Position numbers and translations under genes: made by a program. Of a stretch of DNA of 64,000 nucleotides, positions 9,154 to 18,714 are shown one piece after another. The DNA is from Marinibacterium profundimaris. GTDB lineage: Bacteria; Pseudomonadota; Alphaproteobacteria; Rhodobacterales; Rhodobacteraceae. The stretch covers positions 124,001 through 188,000 of the forward strand of contig NZ_AQQR01000002.1 of assembly GCF_002210095.1 (NCBI RefSeq). The letters run 5' to 3'. Under the pieces are notes generated by a model that was given only the letters and a program-made list of their open reading frames with translations, was not told where the DNA came from and did no database searches. The first letter of the stretch is position 1. The number at the start of each line of letters is the position of its first letter.

Positions 9154-10014
9154 TCAATCGTTCAGTTTCCGCGCCAGGAACCGCCCGCCCGTCAGCTCCC
9201 CTGTGCTGTAGCACCCCACGAAGAACGCATATGCCGCGTCCCAGCTGCGGAAGTGGCTCTCACCGAAGGCCTCGATCGTCTGCGCCTTCAGCCCGCGGTA
9301 CATGGCCAGCCGGTCCGCGAGTATCGCCTCCCAAACCCGGCCCAGGTCCTCGAAGCAATCCTGCTGCAGCCCGGCCTCGGCCATCAGCGCCTCGTAACCC
9401 GCGCGGCTGCCCAGAGCGTGAAAGGTCATCTCGCGCTCCAGCCGGGCGTGGGTGGCCGGTTTCGTCGCCTCCGTCGCCAGGATGTCGGTGAAGGCCAGCC
9501 GCCCGCCCCGGCGCAGCACCCGCGCGCATTCGAAGATCAGCCGCCGCTTGTCGCCGATGTGGCAGAACGCCTCCTGCCCGATCACCACGTCGAAGCTTGC
9601 CGCCTCGAACGGCAGGTCCAGCGCGTTGCCCCGGACAAAGCCGACGCGGTCGTCCAGTCCGGTCATCCGCGTCAGCGCCCGGGCGCCTTCGACGCGGCTA
9701 TCGGTCAGGTCCAGCCCGGTCACGCAGCACCCGTGGTGCCGCGCCAGGTAGCGCGCCGGCCCGCCCAGGCCGCAGCACAGGTCCAGCACCTTGCTGCCCC
9801 TGCCGATCCCGGCCAGGTCGGCCAGCACGTCATTGGCCTGGATGCCTCCGAAATGATCCTGGTCATGCTCCTGCAGGGTCTCGGGATCCAGAAGCGTGCC
9901 CGGCTCGCCGAACGCGATCCCCTTCTGTTTCAGCTTGCCCAGGATCTGGCGCAGGCTGATCGGATGGCTGTGATAGAACAGCTCGACATCGTCGATCGTG
10001 TCCACGTCGCTCAT
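9154..10014 (-). CDS. SAM-dependent methyltransferase (glycine/sarcosine-type fold)
   Basis: The 286-residue class I methyltransferase has the SAM-binding motif VLDLCCGLGGPARYLA, the acidic post-I residue in VTGLDLTDSR, and the motif DVVIGQEAFCHIGDK. The region FYHSHPISLRQIL and the order of motifs recall small-molecule methyltransferases such as those acting on sarcosine/dimethylglycine or on quinone/tocopherol precursors. The substrate is not predictable. The start at 10014 is preceded by GGAGGGGAGG and is preferred over upstream in-frame ATGs. Both neighbours are separately transcribed. Confidence 0.82.
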   Translation of the reverse strand: MSDVDTIDDVELFYHSHPISLRQILGKLKQKGIAFGEPGTLLDPETLQEHDQDHFGGIQANDVLADLAGIGRGSKVLDLCCGLGGPARYLARHHGCCVTGLDLTDSRVEGARALTRMTGLDDRVGFVRGNALDLPFEAASFDVVIGQEAFCHIGDKRRLIFECARVLRRGGRLAFTDILATEATKPATHARLEREMTFHALGSRAGYEALMAEAGLQQDCFEDLGRVWEAILADRLAMYRGLKAQTIEAFGESHFRSWDAAYAFFVGCYSTGELTGGRFLARKLND

Positions 10015-10210
10015 CGGCCTCCCCTCCGATCCGCTTCGGTCGGACGACCATAGCACGTTCCCACCCCGGCGGGGCGCCGATACACGCGGATTTTCATCAC
10101 TTTCCGCCCGGGCAGGCGCCGGGAACGTGCCGTTCCGCGACATTTCCCTTTGGATCCGGCCCATCCTTCCTATATGAAGCCGCATCCCACCCATGAGACC
10201 CGAGTCACCC

Positions 10211-11395
<1,185 letters not shown>

Positions 11396-11679
11396 GGGCC
11401 CCGTTCCGAAGGCGGCGGCGCCCCCCTTCCATCGCGGTGTCCCGAAGCGGGCTGCTGCCTATTGCAGCGCCCGGGACCATGCCTGTTGACAGGTCCCTGC
11501 CCTCTGTCGCAGACCCTTTGTGGCAAGGCGACCAGCCATGTGTCCGAGATTGTCCAAGACGCGACAAAGTAACAGTAATCCGGCTGCCGCCCGGCCCGCC
11601 GGGACCGGATCGACCGGTCTGCGACCGGGGCCAGGGGCATCCCGCCCTCCGGGCGACCCCACCGCAAGGAGACGTTCCG

Positions 11680-13584
11680 ATGCAAGGCAACCCGAACGGC
11701 AAGACCCCCGCCTTTGCCGAAGACATCCGCCTGGTCATCTGGGACCTCGACGAAACCTTCTGGGACGGCACGCTGGAAGAGGGCGAGATTACCATTCCGC
11801 CCGCCCATGCCGAGATCGTCAAAACGCTCGCACAACGCGGCATCGTCAGTTCCATCTGTTCCAAGAACCTGATGGACCCGGTGCGCGCGCGTCTGGAGGC
11901 CGAGGAGCTGTGGGACTGGTTCGTCTTTCCCGCCGTCGCCTATGTGAACAAATCCGGCATGGTGCAGGCCACGCTTGACGCCATGGGCCTGCGCGCGCCG
12001 ACGGTGCTGTTCATCGACGACAACAGTTTCAACCGGGGCGAGGTCGCCGAACTGGTCGACGGGATCAACGTCGCCGACGAGACCGTCATCGCCTCCCTGC
12101 TCGACCACCCGCAGCTTCAGGGCAAGCCCGACCCGGAGCTCTCGCGCCTTGACCGGTACCGCGTGCTGCAGACCAAGCACGAGGCCATTACCACCGCCGA
12201 GGCGCCGGAGGAGTTTCTGCGCAGCTGCGATATCCGCGTGTCCTTCCATTATGACGTGGCCGAGCAGTTCGAGCGCATCCACGACATGGTCAACCGCACC
12301 AACCAGCTGAACTTCACCAAGCTGCGCTGGGATCCCGACCTGGAAACCGCCCGCCGGGACTATATGTCGGATGTCGGCAGCGGCCAGACCAACCCCACCG
12401 CCTATATCAAGGTGCGCGACAAGTTCGGCTATTACGGCATCTGCGGCTTCTTCGAGAACCGCAGCGCGCGGGGCGGGCAGAACGCGCTGAAGCACTTCCT
12501 GTTCTCCTGCCGGTCGATGAACATGGGGGTCGAGCAATTCGTCTACCAGCGGCTGGACTATCCGCCGCTGACCGTGGCCGACCCGGTGGTGACGACCCTT
12601 CGAAACGAAGAGGTGGTCGACTGGATCACCGTGGTCGAGGATGCCGAGGTCGACGCCGCCCTGCCCGGCAAGGCGCCCGAACTGTCGATCTGCCTGCACG
12701 GGCCTTGCGTCCTGGGCCAGACCTCGCATTACCTGCGCACCGATTTCCGGGTCGAGGAGGAATTCCAGTATCCCAACCAGGGCTGGGCGATCCTGCCGGT
12801 GGTGCGCAACATGGCCCTGGCGGACGAAATGGCCGAACAGGGCATTCACTCCAAGCGCCAGCTGGACCTGACCGAGGATTTCGCCGGCATCGACCTGGAT
12901 GCGATCGGCTCCGGCTTCTTCCGCGAGGATGGCGAGGACGTGCTGGTCTGGAGCTTCTCGCTTGAGCTGGGGATCGGCCTCTATCGCAACAAGAAGACCG
13001 GTCTGGTCTTTCCCCTGTCGGTCGCCGGCTTTCACCAGGAGGACCTGACGACGTTTCCCTACGAGACGATCGCCGAGAAACGATCGGTCAAGCGCGCGCA
13101 TTACGCACAGGTGGCCAAGGCCTTCGAGCGCGTCGAGGCCGATCCGGAGGAACGGCTGCTGGAGGATCTGCGCAAACTGGCCGCGAAGATCGAGGCGACG
13201 GGCAAGCCGGTGATCGTCGTTGATGTCTTCGACAACCACAATCTGATTGACCGAAAAGCCTATCAGAGCAAGGTCGCCTTCAACGAGATGGTGCATTCGG
13301 TGCTGGACGACTGCCCGCTGGTGCATTTCGTCCGCTTCTCCGACTGCGTCACCAGCCCCGACCAGGAGGTGTCGCTCAACCATTTCCGGCGCGACTGCTA
13401 CGTGACCCTGGCCGAGCTGATCCGCACCAAGGTGGCCGAGATCGACCCGACGCCCAGTGGCCGCCCGGCCCGGCGCGCGCCCCCGCGCGCGAAACCGCCT
13501 GCGGATGCGGCTCCGGGCCTGATGGCCAGGATCCGGCGCAAGGGCCGCGCGATGCTGGATCGCCGCCGCTCCGGCACGGCCTGA
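11680..13584 (+). CDS. FkbH-like HAD IIIC phosphatase/acyltransferase-type protein with extra C-terminal domain
   Basis: The 634-residue protein starts with an HAD subfamily IIIC domain (WDLDETFWDG near residue 21, FIDDNSFNRGE near 108). An acyltransferase-like domain of the FkbH type follows (VNRTNQLNFTKLRW, then YGICGFF). FkbH proteins load glyceryl groups from 1,3-bisphosphoglycerate onto carrier proteins. About 300 more residues of unknown type follow (LHGPCVLGQTSHYLRT; NHFRRDCYVTLAELI). The chain ends in an Arg/Pro/Ala-rich basic tail. AAGGAGA lies 8 bases before the ATG. No carrier protein or polyketide/NRPS gene is nearby, so its partner is unknown; surface polysaccharide modification is a guess. 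Confidence 0.75.
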   Translation: MQGNPNGKTPAFAEDIRLVIWDLDETFWDGTLEEGEITIPPAHAEIVKTLAQRGIVSSICSKNLMDPVRARLEAEELWDWFVFPAVAYVNKSGMVQATLDAMGLRAPTVLFIDDNSFNRGEVAELVDGINVADETVIASLLDHPQLQGKPDPELSRLDRYRVLQTKHEAITTAEAPEEFLRSCDIRVSFHYDVAEQFERIHDMVNRTNQLNFTKLRWDPDLETARRDYMSDVGSGQTNPTAYIKVRDKFGYYGICGFFENRSARGGQNALKHFLFSCRSMNMGVEQFVYQRLDYPPLTVADPVVTTLRNEEVVDWITVVEDAEVDAALPGKAPELSICLHGPCVLGQTSHYLRTDFRVEEEFQYPNQGWAILPVVRNMALADEMAEQGIHSKRQLDLTEDFAGIDLDAIGSGFFREDGEDVLVWSFSLELGIGLYRNKKTGLVFPLSVAGFHQEDLTTFPYETIAEKRSVKRAHYAQVAKAFERVEADPEERLLEDLRKLAAKIEATGKPVIVVDVFDNHNLIDRKAYQSKVAFNEMVHSVLDDCPLVHFVRFSDCVTSPDQEVSLNHFRRDCYVTLAELIRTKVAEIDPTPSGRPARRAPPRAKPPADAAPGLMARIRRKGRAMLDRRRSGTA

Positions 13585-13613
13585 GCCCCGGCGACCAGAG
13601 GGTCAGGCGGGGG

Positions 13614-14474
13614 TCAGCCCCGATCCTTGTCCGCGCGGCCGGGGATCTCCGTCCGTTTCGGCAGCGGTTTCCAGGCCTCGATGATCTCGACCGCCTCGGC
13701 GGCGGAGTCGACGAAGCGGAAGAGCTTCAGATCCTCGTCGGAAATCGTGCCGCTCTCGGCCAGCGCCTGCCAGTTCACGACCTCCTCCCAGAAGGATTTG
13801 CCAAAAAGCAGGAACGGCACCTGCTCCATCCGCCCGGTCTGGATCAGGGTCAGCGCCTCGAACATCTCGTCCATCGTGCCGAAACCGCCCGGGAAGATGC
13901 AGATCGCCCGCGCGCGCATCAGGAAATGCATCTTGCGGATGGCGAAATAGTGGAAGTTGAAGCTGAGCTCGGGCGTGACGTATTCGTTGGGCGCCTGTTC
14001 ATGCGGCAGCACGATCGACAGGCCGATGCTCATGCCGCCGGCCTCCTGCGCGCCGCGGTTTCCGGCCTCCATCACGCCGGGGCCGCCGCCGGTGCAGATG
14101 ATGTTCTCATGGCCGCCGTCGGCGAGCGATTTCTCGGTCATGACGCGGGCGAAGGTCCGGGCTTCCTCGTAGAAGCTGGACAATTCGGCCAGGCGCGGGG
14201 TGCGCGCCTTGTCCTTCTCCTCGGGCGAGGGGATGCGCGCGCCGCCGAAGAGTACGATGGTCGACTCGATCTGCTTTTCTTCCAGCATCATCTGGACCTT
14301 CAGCAGCTCCAGCTGAAGCCGCACGGGGCGCAGTTCATCCCGGCAAAGGAATTCGTCATCGGCAAAGGCCAGCCGGTAGGCCGGGGATTCCGTCTGCGGC
14401 GTGCGCGGCACATCCGATGCGGTCGAGATGTCCTCGCGGGCATCGCGCAGGCTGGATTGGCGGTCGTCTTTCAT
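13614..14474 (-). CDS. LOG-family protein (TIGR00730-like, putative nucleotide 5'-monophosphate phosphoribohydrolase)
   Basis: The 286-residue protein has the LOG/lysine-decarboxylase-like motifs GGGPGVMEAGNRGA and PGGFGTMDE. In characterised members these bind AMP-type nucleotides and release free base (cytokinin activation in plants, Pseudomonas PpnN). The N-terminal 90 residues are charged and poorly conserved. The start at 14474 is supported by AAGGGAC upstream; the frame stays open for another 68 codons through an intergenic repeat, which is not coding. The old lysine decarboxylase label is not supported. Confidence 0.85.
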   Translation of the reverse strand: MKDDRQSSLRDAREDISTASDVPRTPQTESPAYRLAFADDEFLCRDELRPVRLQLELLKVQMMLEEKQIESTIVLFGGARIPSPEEKDKARTPRLAELSSFYEEARTFARVMTEKSLADGGHENIICTGGGPGVMEAGNRGAQEAGGMSIGLSIVLPHEQAPNEYVTPELSFNFHYFAIRKMHFLMRARAICIFPGGFGTMDEMFEALTLIQTGRMEQVPFLLFGKSFWEEVVNWQALAESGTISDEDLKLFRFVDSAAEAVEIIEAWKPLPKRTEIPGRADKDRG

Positions 14475-14652
14475 TGGTCGTGTCCCTTCTTGCGGGTCTG
14501 TCCCAGAGGTATAGCGTTCCGTGGGCAAGCGCCAGCGCATGGACGGGTACAGGGTTGCCGACGTAGGACTTCGGCGCCGGAGGCGTGGGAAAGCGCCGGG
14601 ATCTGTGGCGGGGCGGCGGGCCGGGCACCGGAAATCGCGCGTGCCGCGCGAT

Positions 14653-14686
14653 GCCTCCGGCGGGAGGTATTTGGGCAAAGATGAAG
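14653..14686 (+). repeat. Dispersed intergenic repeat, copy A
   Basis: The unit is GCCTCCGGCGGGAGG followed by TATTTGGGCAAAGATGAAG. The first part can fold as a CCTCC/GGAGG mini-hairpin. Related copies lie at 14791, 35591, 35721 (inverted) and 38581 (inverted, diverged). Confidence 0.75.
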
Positions 14687-14790
14687 GGCCGGGGTTGTGA
14701 TATCGGCCTGAACGGGGCGCTTTCGGCTTCTGTACACGGGTGTCATGGCCCCGCGCCGGATCACGCGGCGCGGCGGTGGAGCGGGTGGGA

Positions 14791-14823
14791 GCCTCCGGCG
14801 GGAGGTATTTTGGCCAAGAAGAA
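14791..14823 (+). repeat. Dispersed intergenic repeat, copy B
   Basis: This copy shares GCCTCCGGCGGGAGGTATTT with copy A and then diverges (TGGCCAAGAAGAAC). It lies 15 bases beyond the stop of the HAD phosphatase gene, in antisense orientation to it. Confidence 0.75.
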
Positions 14824-14838
14824 CCAGGGGTCTGTCGG

Positions 14839-15480
14839 TCAGCGGCCCAGGTGGGCGGGAACCTCGTTCATGTGGCGGATGACATGGGCGCCGAGGGCGG
14901 TGAGCGCGGGGGCCTCGCCGGCGGGAACAAGGGCAAGGCAGCGCATGCCGGCGCGCGAGGCGGCGAGAACACCGTTGTGGCTGTCTTCGATCACCAGGCA
15001 GTGTTCCGGGGCGACGCCGAAGGGCACGGCGGCCTGAAGGAAAAGGCCCGGATCGGGTTTGGCCACCCCGTGGGTATAGGCCGAGACCATGTGCCGTTCG
15101 AACCGGTCCCAGAGGCCGGTCTGACCCAGCGTGATGCGCATCTTTTCCACTGGCCCGTTGGAGGCGACGCAATAGGGGATGTCGCGCGCCTCGAGCGTGT
15201 CGAGGAGGTCATGGACGCCGGGCATCGGCTCCACCCCCTGGGCGAGGCGGTCGAAGATCTCCCTGTAGATAAGCGGGATCCAGTCGTCGGGCAGGGTGGC
15301 CCCCATGTCGAGCGCGGTGCGGTAGACGCCGGTCATTGTGCCGCCGACGAACATCTTTTCCGAGTCTTCTATCGTCACGGTCAGGCCGTGGCGGCCAAGG
15401 TTGGCGACCAGCACCTCGTTGGCGACGCGTTCGCTGTTCACCAGAACGCCGTCGCAGTCGAAGATCACAAGGCCGGTCAT
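14839..15480 (-). CDS. HAD-family phosphatase (beta-phosphoglucomutase-like)
   Basis: The 213-residue HAD hydrolase has motif I IFDCDGVLVNSE, motif II in CVASNGP, the lysine of motif III in VAKPDPGLF, and motif IV IEDSHNG. The alpha-helical cap after motif I places it with the beta-phosphoglucomutase/phosphoglycolate phosphatase-like group. The motif I DCDGVLVNSE pattern resembles E. coli YieH-type 6-phosphogluconate phosphatases; the substrate is uncertain. Its ATG overlaps the rsmD stop (ATGA), so the two are cotranscribed. Confidence 0.87.
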   Translation of the reverse strand: MTGLVIFDCDGVLVNSERVANEVLVANLGRHGLTVTIEDSEKMFVGGTMTGVYRTALDMGATLPDDWIPLIYREIFDRLAQGVEPMPGVHDLLDTLEARDIPYCVASNGPVEKMRITLGQTGLWDRFERHMVSAYTHGVAKPDPGLFLQAAVPFGVAPEHCLVIEDSHNGVLAASRAGMRCLALVPAGEAPALTALGAHVIRHMNEVPAHLGR

Positions 15481-16031
15481 GATATGTCCTTTCGGCGCAG
15501 GAGTGTCACATGGGTGTCGCCGTAGCGGCGGTGGTCATCAAGGTCGAACCCGTCGGGTGCGGCCATGGGCTGCGCCTCTTCCCAGACGATCAGCGCGCCG
15601 GGGTCGATGCGCCCGGCCGCAGCCGCGGCCAGAAGCGCCTTTGCCCCAAGGTCCCGGCCATAGGGCGGATCGAGGAAGACGAGGTCGCAGGCCGGTCCGG
15701 GACCCAGTTTCAGGACATCGCGGGCGATCACCTCGACCTCGTCGCCACAACCCAGAAGTGAGACATTGTCCTTGATCAGGGACAGGGCCTTGCGCCCGCT
15801 GTCGACGAAGGTGACGTGCTCCGCACCGCGCGACAGCGCCTCGAGCCCCAGCGCGCCGGTGCCGGCGAAAAGGTCCAGCACCCGCGCGCCGTCGATCGCG
15901 TCCAGGTGGGTCAGCATGGAAAACAGGCTTTCGCGCACGCGGTCTGCGGTGGGGCGCAGGTGAGCGCCCGCATCGCCCTTGCCCAGCGCCGCCAGGCGCC
16001 GCCCGCGAAACCGGCCCGAGACGATCCTCAT
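15477..16031 (-). CDS. rsmD: 16S rRNA (guanine(966)-N2)-methyltransferase
   Basis: The 184-residue RsmD methylates G966 of 16S rRNA during small-subunit assembly. Seen are the N-terminal MRIVSGRFRGRRL, the RPTADRVRESLFSML segment, the SAM motif LDLFAGTGALGLEALSRGA and the catalytic DPPY in FLDPPYG. Length is normal. It overlaps the HAD gene downstream by 4 bases, and its start lies only 7 bases from the stop of the upstream FAD reductase gene, so a three-gene unit is likely. Confidence 0.95.
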   Translation of the reverse strand: MRIVSGRFRGRRLAALGKGDAGAHLRPTADRVRESLFSMLTHLDAIDGARVLDLFAGTGALGLEALSRGAEHVTFVDSGRKALSLIKDNVSLLGCGDEVEVIARDVLKLGPGPACDLVFLDPPYGRDLGAKALLAAAAAGRIDPGALIVWEEAQPMAAPDGFDLDDHRRYGDTHVTLLRRKDIS

Positions 16032-16038
16032 GCGGGCC

Positions 16039-17256
16039 TCATGCGCGCAGCAGCGGTTTCAGGTCGGCCGAGGCATCGGCGACCACCGCCGGGTCGGCGG
16101 ATTTACCGGCGTCGATCAGCCGCTTGCCGACCATGTAGGCGCGCGGGTCGTTCATCGCATCCACCGCGATCAGCTGGCCATCGTGGTAGTACCAGAAGGA
16201 CACCACCTTGTCGTCGGTCCGGCGTTCGACCACCTGGTCGTAGCCCCGGTTCAGGCCGGCGATCTGCAGTTTCACGTCGTATTGATCCGACCAGAACCAG
16301 GGCGTGGCGACATAATCGATGCCTGCGCCCAGCATGTTCTGCGCCACCACCTCGGCCTGGTCGATGGCGTTGGGGACGCTTTCCAGGCGCAGGCGCTCGC
16401 CGTGGTAGGGGAAGGAGCAGCAATCGCCAGCAGCCCAGATCGACGGGTCAGAGGTGCGGCCATGGGCGTCGGTGCGGATCCCGTTGTCGATGTCCAGCCC
16501 CGCGGCCTCGGCCAGGGCGGTGGCGGGGGCGATGCCGACGCCGACCACGACCATGTCGGCCTTGAGCTGCGTCCCGTCGGAGAGTTCGGCGCCGGTGACA
16601 TGGCCGCCTTCGTCGCCCAGAAGGCGTTGCAACCCGATGCCTTCGCAGATGTCGACGCCGTGGTCGCCGTGCAGCTTGCGGAAATAGGCGCTGGTTTCGG
16701 GGGCGGCGACGCGTTGCAGGATGCGGTCGGCCATTTCGACCAGCGTGACCTGCATGCCCTTCTTGGCGGCCACCGCCGCGGCCTCGAGCCCGATATAGCC
16801 GCCGCCGACGATCAGCGCGCGGGCGCCGGGGCGGATCTCGTGCGCCATGGCATCGACATCGGCCAGCGTGCGCACCCCGTAGACGCCCTTCAGCGCGCCG
16901 CCGATCTCGTCCGGCAGGCGGCGGGGCACCGATCCTGTGGTCAGCGCGAGCTGGTCGTAGGACAGCACCTCGCCATCCGCCAGCGTCACGGTTTTTGCCG
17001 CCGGGTCGATCCCGGTGACCGTGGCATTCATGCGCAGGGCGATGTCCTGGTCGGCGTAGTAGCTTTCGGGGCGGAGATAGAGGCGTTCCAGCTCCATCTC
17101 GCCCAGAAGATAGGCTTTGGACAGCGGCGGGCGCTGATAGGGCGGTACGGGTTCGGCGCCGATCAGGGTGACGGGGCCTTTGAACCCCTCCTTGCGAAGC
17201 TTTGCCACAAGGGACGATCCGGCCTGGCCCGCGCCGATCACCACAATACCGCTCAT
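16039..17256 (-). CDS. FAD-dependent ferredoxin/rubredoxin reductase-type oxidoreductase
   Basis: The 405-residue protein has two dinucleotide-binding folds, GIVVIGAGQAGSSLVAKL for FAD at the N-terminus and LIVGGGYIGLEAAAVAAKKG for NAD(P)H, plus the FAD motif in IWAAGDCC. It matches ferredoxin/putidaredoxin reductases that feed P450s or Rieske oxygenases, or AIF-like proteins. No partner ferredoxin or oxygenase gene is adjacent. I chose the ATG at 17256 because a strong AGGAGG lies 7 bases upstream; an in-frame ATG at 17280 would add 8 residues. It diverges from the peroxiredoxin gene. Confidence 0.9.
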   Translation of the reverse strand: MSGIVVIGAGQAGSSLVAKLRKEGFKGPVTLIGAEPVPPYQRPPLSKAYLLGEMELERLYLRPESYYADQDIALRMNATVTGIDPAAKTVTLADGEVLSYDQLALTTGSVPRRLPDEIGGALKGVYGVRTLADVDAMAHEIRPGARALIVGGGYIGLEAAAVAAKKGMQVTLVEMADRILQRVAAPETSAYFRKLHGDHGVDICEGIGLQRLLGDEGGHVTGAELSDGTQLKADMVVVGVGIAPATALAEAAGLDIDNGIRTDAHGRTSDPSIWAAGDCCSFPYHGERLRLESVPNAIDQAEVVAQNMLGAGIDYVATPWFWSDQYDVKLQIAGLNRGYDQVVERRTDDKVVSFWYYHDGQLIAVDAMNDPRAYMVGKRLIDAGKSADPAVVADASADLKPLLRA

Positions 17257-17348
17257 GCCCGAGCCTCCTGATTTTGCCATGGTCTCGTTGCGTGCAAAGC
17301 CTATAGTCCCCCTGAACGGAAACGCAATTCATCAAAAGGAGCTGATCC

Positions 17349-17837
17349 ATGGCCATAGCACCGGGCGATACCCTTCCCGAGGTCACCTTGACGCGTATGG
17401 GCGCCGAGGGCCCCGAACCCGTGGAGCTGAAAAGCCTGACGGCCGGCCGCAAGGTGGTGATCTTTGCCGTGCCCGGGGCCTACACCCCGACCTGCAGCAT
17501 GGCCCACGTGCCAAGCTTCATCCGCACCAAGGACCAGTTCGACGCCAAGGGCGTGGACGAGATCATCTGCATCTCGGTGAACGATCCCTTCGTGATGGGC
17601 GCATGGGGCGAGGCCACCGGCGCGACCGAGGCCGGCATCACCATGCTGGGCGACGCGGAAAGCAAGTTCACCACCGCCATCGGCATGAACTTCGACGCGC
17701 CGCCCGCCGGGCTGATCGCGCGGTCGAAGCGTTACGCGATGATGGCCGAGGACGGCGTCGTGAAGGTCCTGCAGCAGGAAGACAGCCCCGGCACCTGCGA
17801 GGTTTCGGGCGGCGAGGCGATGCTGGACGCGATCTGA
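17349..17837 (+). CDS. Peroxiredoxin (Prx5/AhpE-type, thiol-specific)
   Basis: The 162-residue peroxiredoxin has the peroxidatic Cys49 in PGAYTPTCS, typical of the Prx5 subfamily that reduces peroxides with glutathione/glutaredoxin or thioredoxin. The later Cys in DSPGTCEVS could be a resolving residue, as in atypical 2-Cys enzymes. AAAGGAG lies upstream of the ATG. The gene is divergent from the FAD reductase, with about 90 bases between them for two promoters. Confidence 0.93.
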   Translation: MAIAPGDTLPEVTLTRMGAEGPEPVELKSLTAGRKVVIFAVPGAYTPTCSMAHVPSFIRTKDQFDAKGVDEIICISVNDPFVMGAWGEATGATEAGITMLGDAESKFTTAIGMNFDAPPAGLIARSKRYAMMAEDGVVKVLQQEDSPGTCEVSGGEAMLDAI

Positions 17838-17986
17838 GCCTGCAGGGTGGGGCGCGACCGCAGTGTCGCCGCCCCGCCCACGCGAACGTGATGGGCACGT
17901 GACTTCCCGAGCGTCGCGGCCCTCGGGTAACCTTTTGTCAGGTAACGATCAATTTCCCCCGATCCCTGATAACGAGGAACCGCCCC

Positions 17987-18334
17987 ATGTCGCCCCTGTT
18001 CTCGTCAATGCCCCTGTCCCGCATGCGTTTTCGCGGGGCGCTGATCCTGGGATTGTCCGGCTTTACCCTGGCCGCCTGCGAGGTTCAGCAGAACGCGACA
18101 ACCGTCGGGCCGGGCGGCGTGACGGAAATCCAGGTCACCTCGGGTCTCAACTGCTACGACAACAAGTGCTTCAAGTACGATCCGTCCAACGGCACGATCT
18201 CGGTCACCGGGCGGCGCGACGTGGCACCGCCGCCGGGTGTGTCGCTGGCCAGCGGGTCGATCACCCCGTCAGAGTTCAGCGCGACCTTCCAGAAGGGCAT
18301 GATGGCCCAGACCCTGGGCCAGCGGAACGACTAG
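17987..18334 (+). CDS. Small putative lipoprotein of unknown function
   Basis: The 115-residue product has a signal sequence ending in a lipobox, FTLAAC, so it is likely a lipid-anchored protein of about 85 mature residues. The mature part has two Cys in LNCYDNKCFKYD, which may form a disulfide, and no catalytic motif. I do not recognise the family. GAGGA lies 10 bases before the ATG; internal ATGs at codons 8 and 13 are possible starts. It converges with the pterin dehydratase gene. Confidence 0.72.
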   Translation: MSPLFSSMPLSRMRFRGALILGLSGFTLAACEVQQNATTVGPGGVTEIQVTSGLNCYDNKCFKYDPSNGTISVTGRRDVAPPPGVSLASGSITPSEFSATFQKGMMAQTLGQRND

Positions 18335-18417
18335 GGCGCAAGGCCGGGCGGTCGCACCGGGTCCCTCGTCGGCCCCGGGCGGGGCCGCCTCGGGATCTGC
18401 CGGCGGGACCGGGCGTT

Positions 18418-18714
18418 TCAGAGCGCCAGCTTTTCCATTTTCAGCGCGAGTTTCACGTCGCGTTCGCTGAGCCCGCCGATGTCATGGCTGGTCAGCACCA
18501 CCTTGACCGTCTTGTAGACGTTTTCCCATTCGGGATGGTGGTTCATCTTCTCGGCCCAGATCGCCACCCTGGCCATCCAGCCGAAGGCCTCGACGAAATT
18601 GGCGAACTCGAAGGTGCGCGCGATGGCATCGCGGCCCTCGACCTCTTCCCAGCCGGTTTCCTTCAGCGTCGCAAGGGCCTCGGCCCGTTCGGTTTCGTTC
18701 AGCTTGTCGCTCAT
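18418..18714 (-). CDS. phhB: 4a-hydroxytetrahydrobiopterin dehydratase (pterin-4a-carbinolamine dehydratase)
   Basis: The 98-residue protein is a PCD/DCoH enzyme that dehydrates 4a-hydroxytetrahydropterin to recycle the pterin cofactor of aromatic amino acid hydroxylases. The family signature is complete: [14 protein letters not shown] and [13 protein letters not shown], containing the catalytic His residues. No phenylalanine hydroxylase is in the window, so it may also serve molybdopterin-related pterin metabolism. It overlaps the upstream DUF482 gene by 4 bases and is the last gene of a four-gene operon. Confidence 0.93.
   Translation of the reverse strand: MSDKLNETERAEALATLKETGWEEVEGRDAIARTFEFANFVEAFGWMARVAIWAEKMNHHPEWENVYKTVKVVLTSHDIGGLSERDVKLALKMEKLAL

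Larger units (their letters stand above)
14475..14838. other. Intergenic region with two copies of a dispersed repeat
   Basis: This 364-base stretch upstream of the LOG-family gene holds no convincing gene. It contains two direct copies of the GCCTCCGGCGGGAGG-TATTT repeat, annotated separately, and presumably the promoter of the LOG-family gene at its left end. Confidence 0.6.

Noticed and set aside
14475..14678. Possible N-terminal extension of the LOG-family protein
   Set aside because: The extension reads through a dispersed repeat and lacks a ribosome site; the ATG at 14474 has one.
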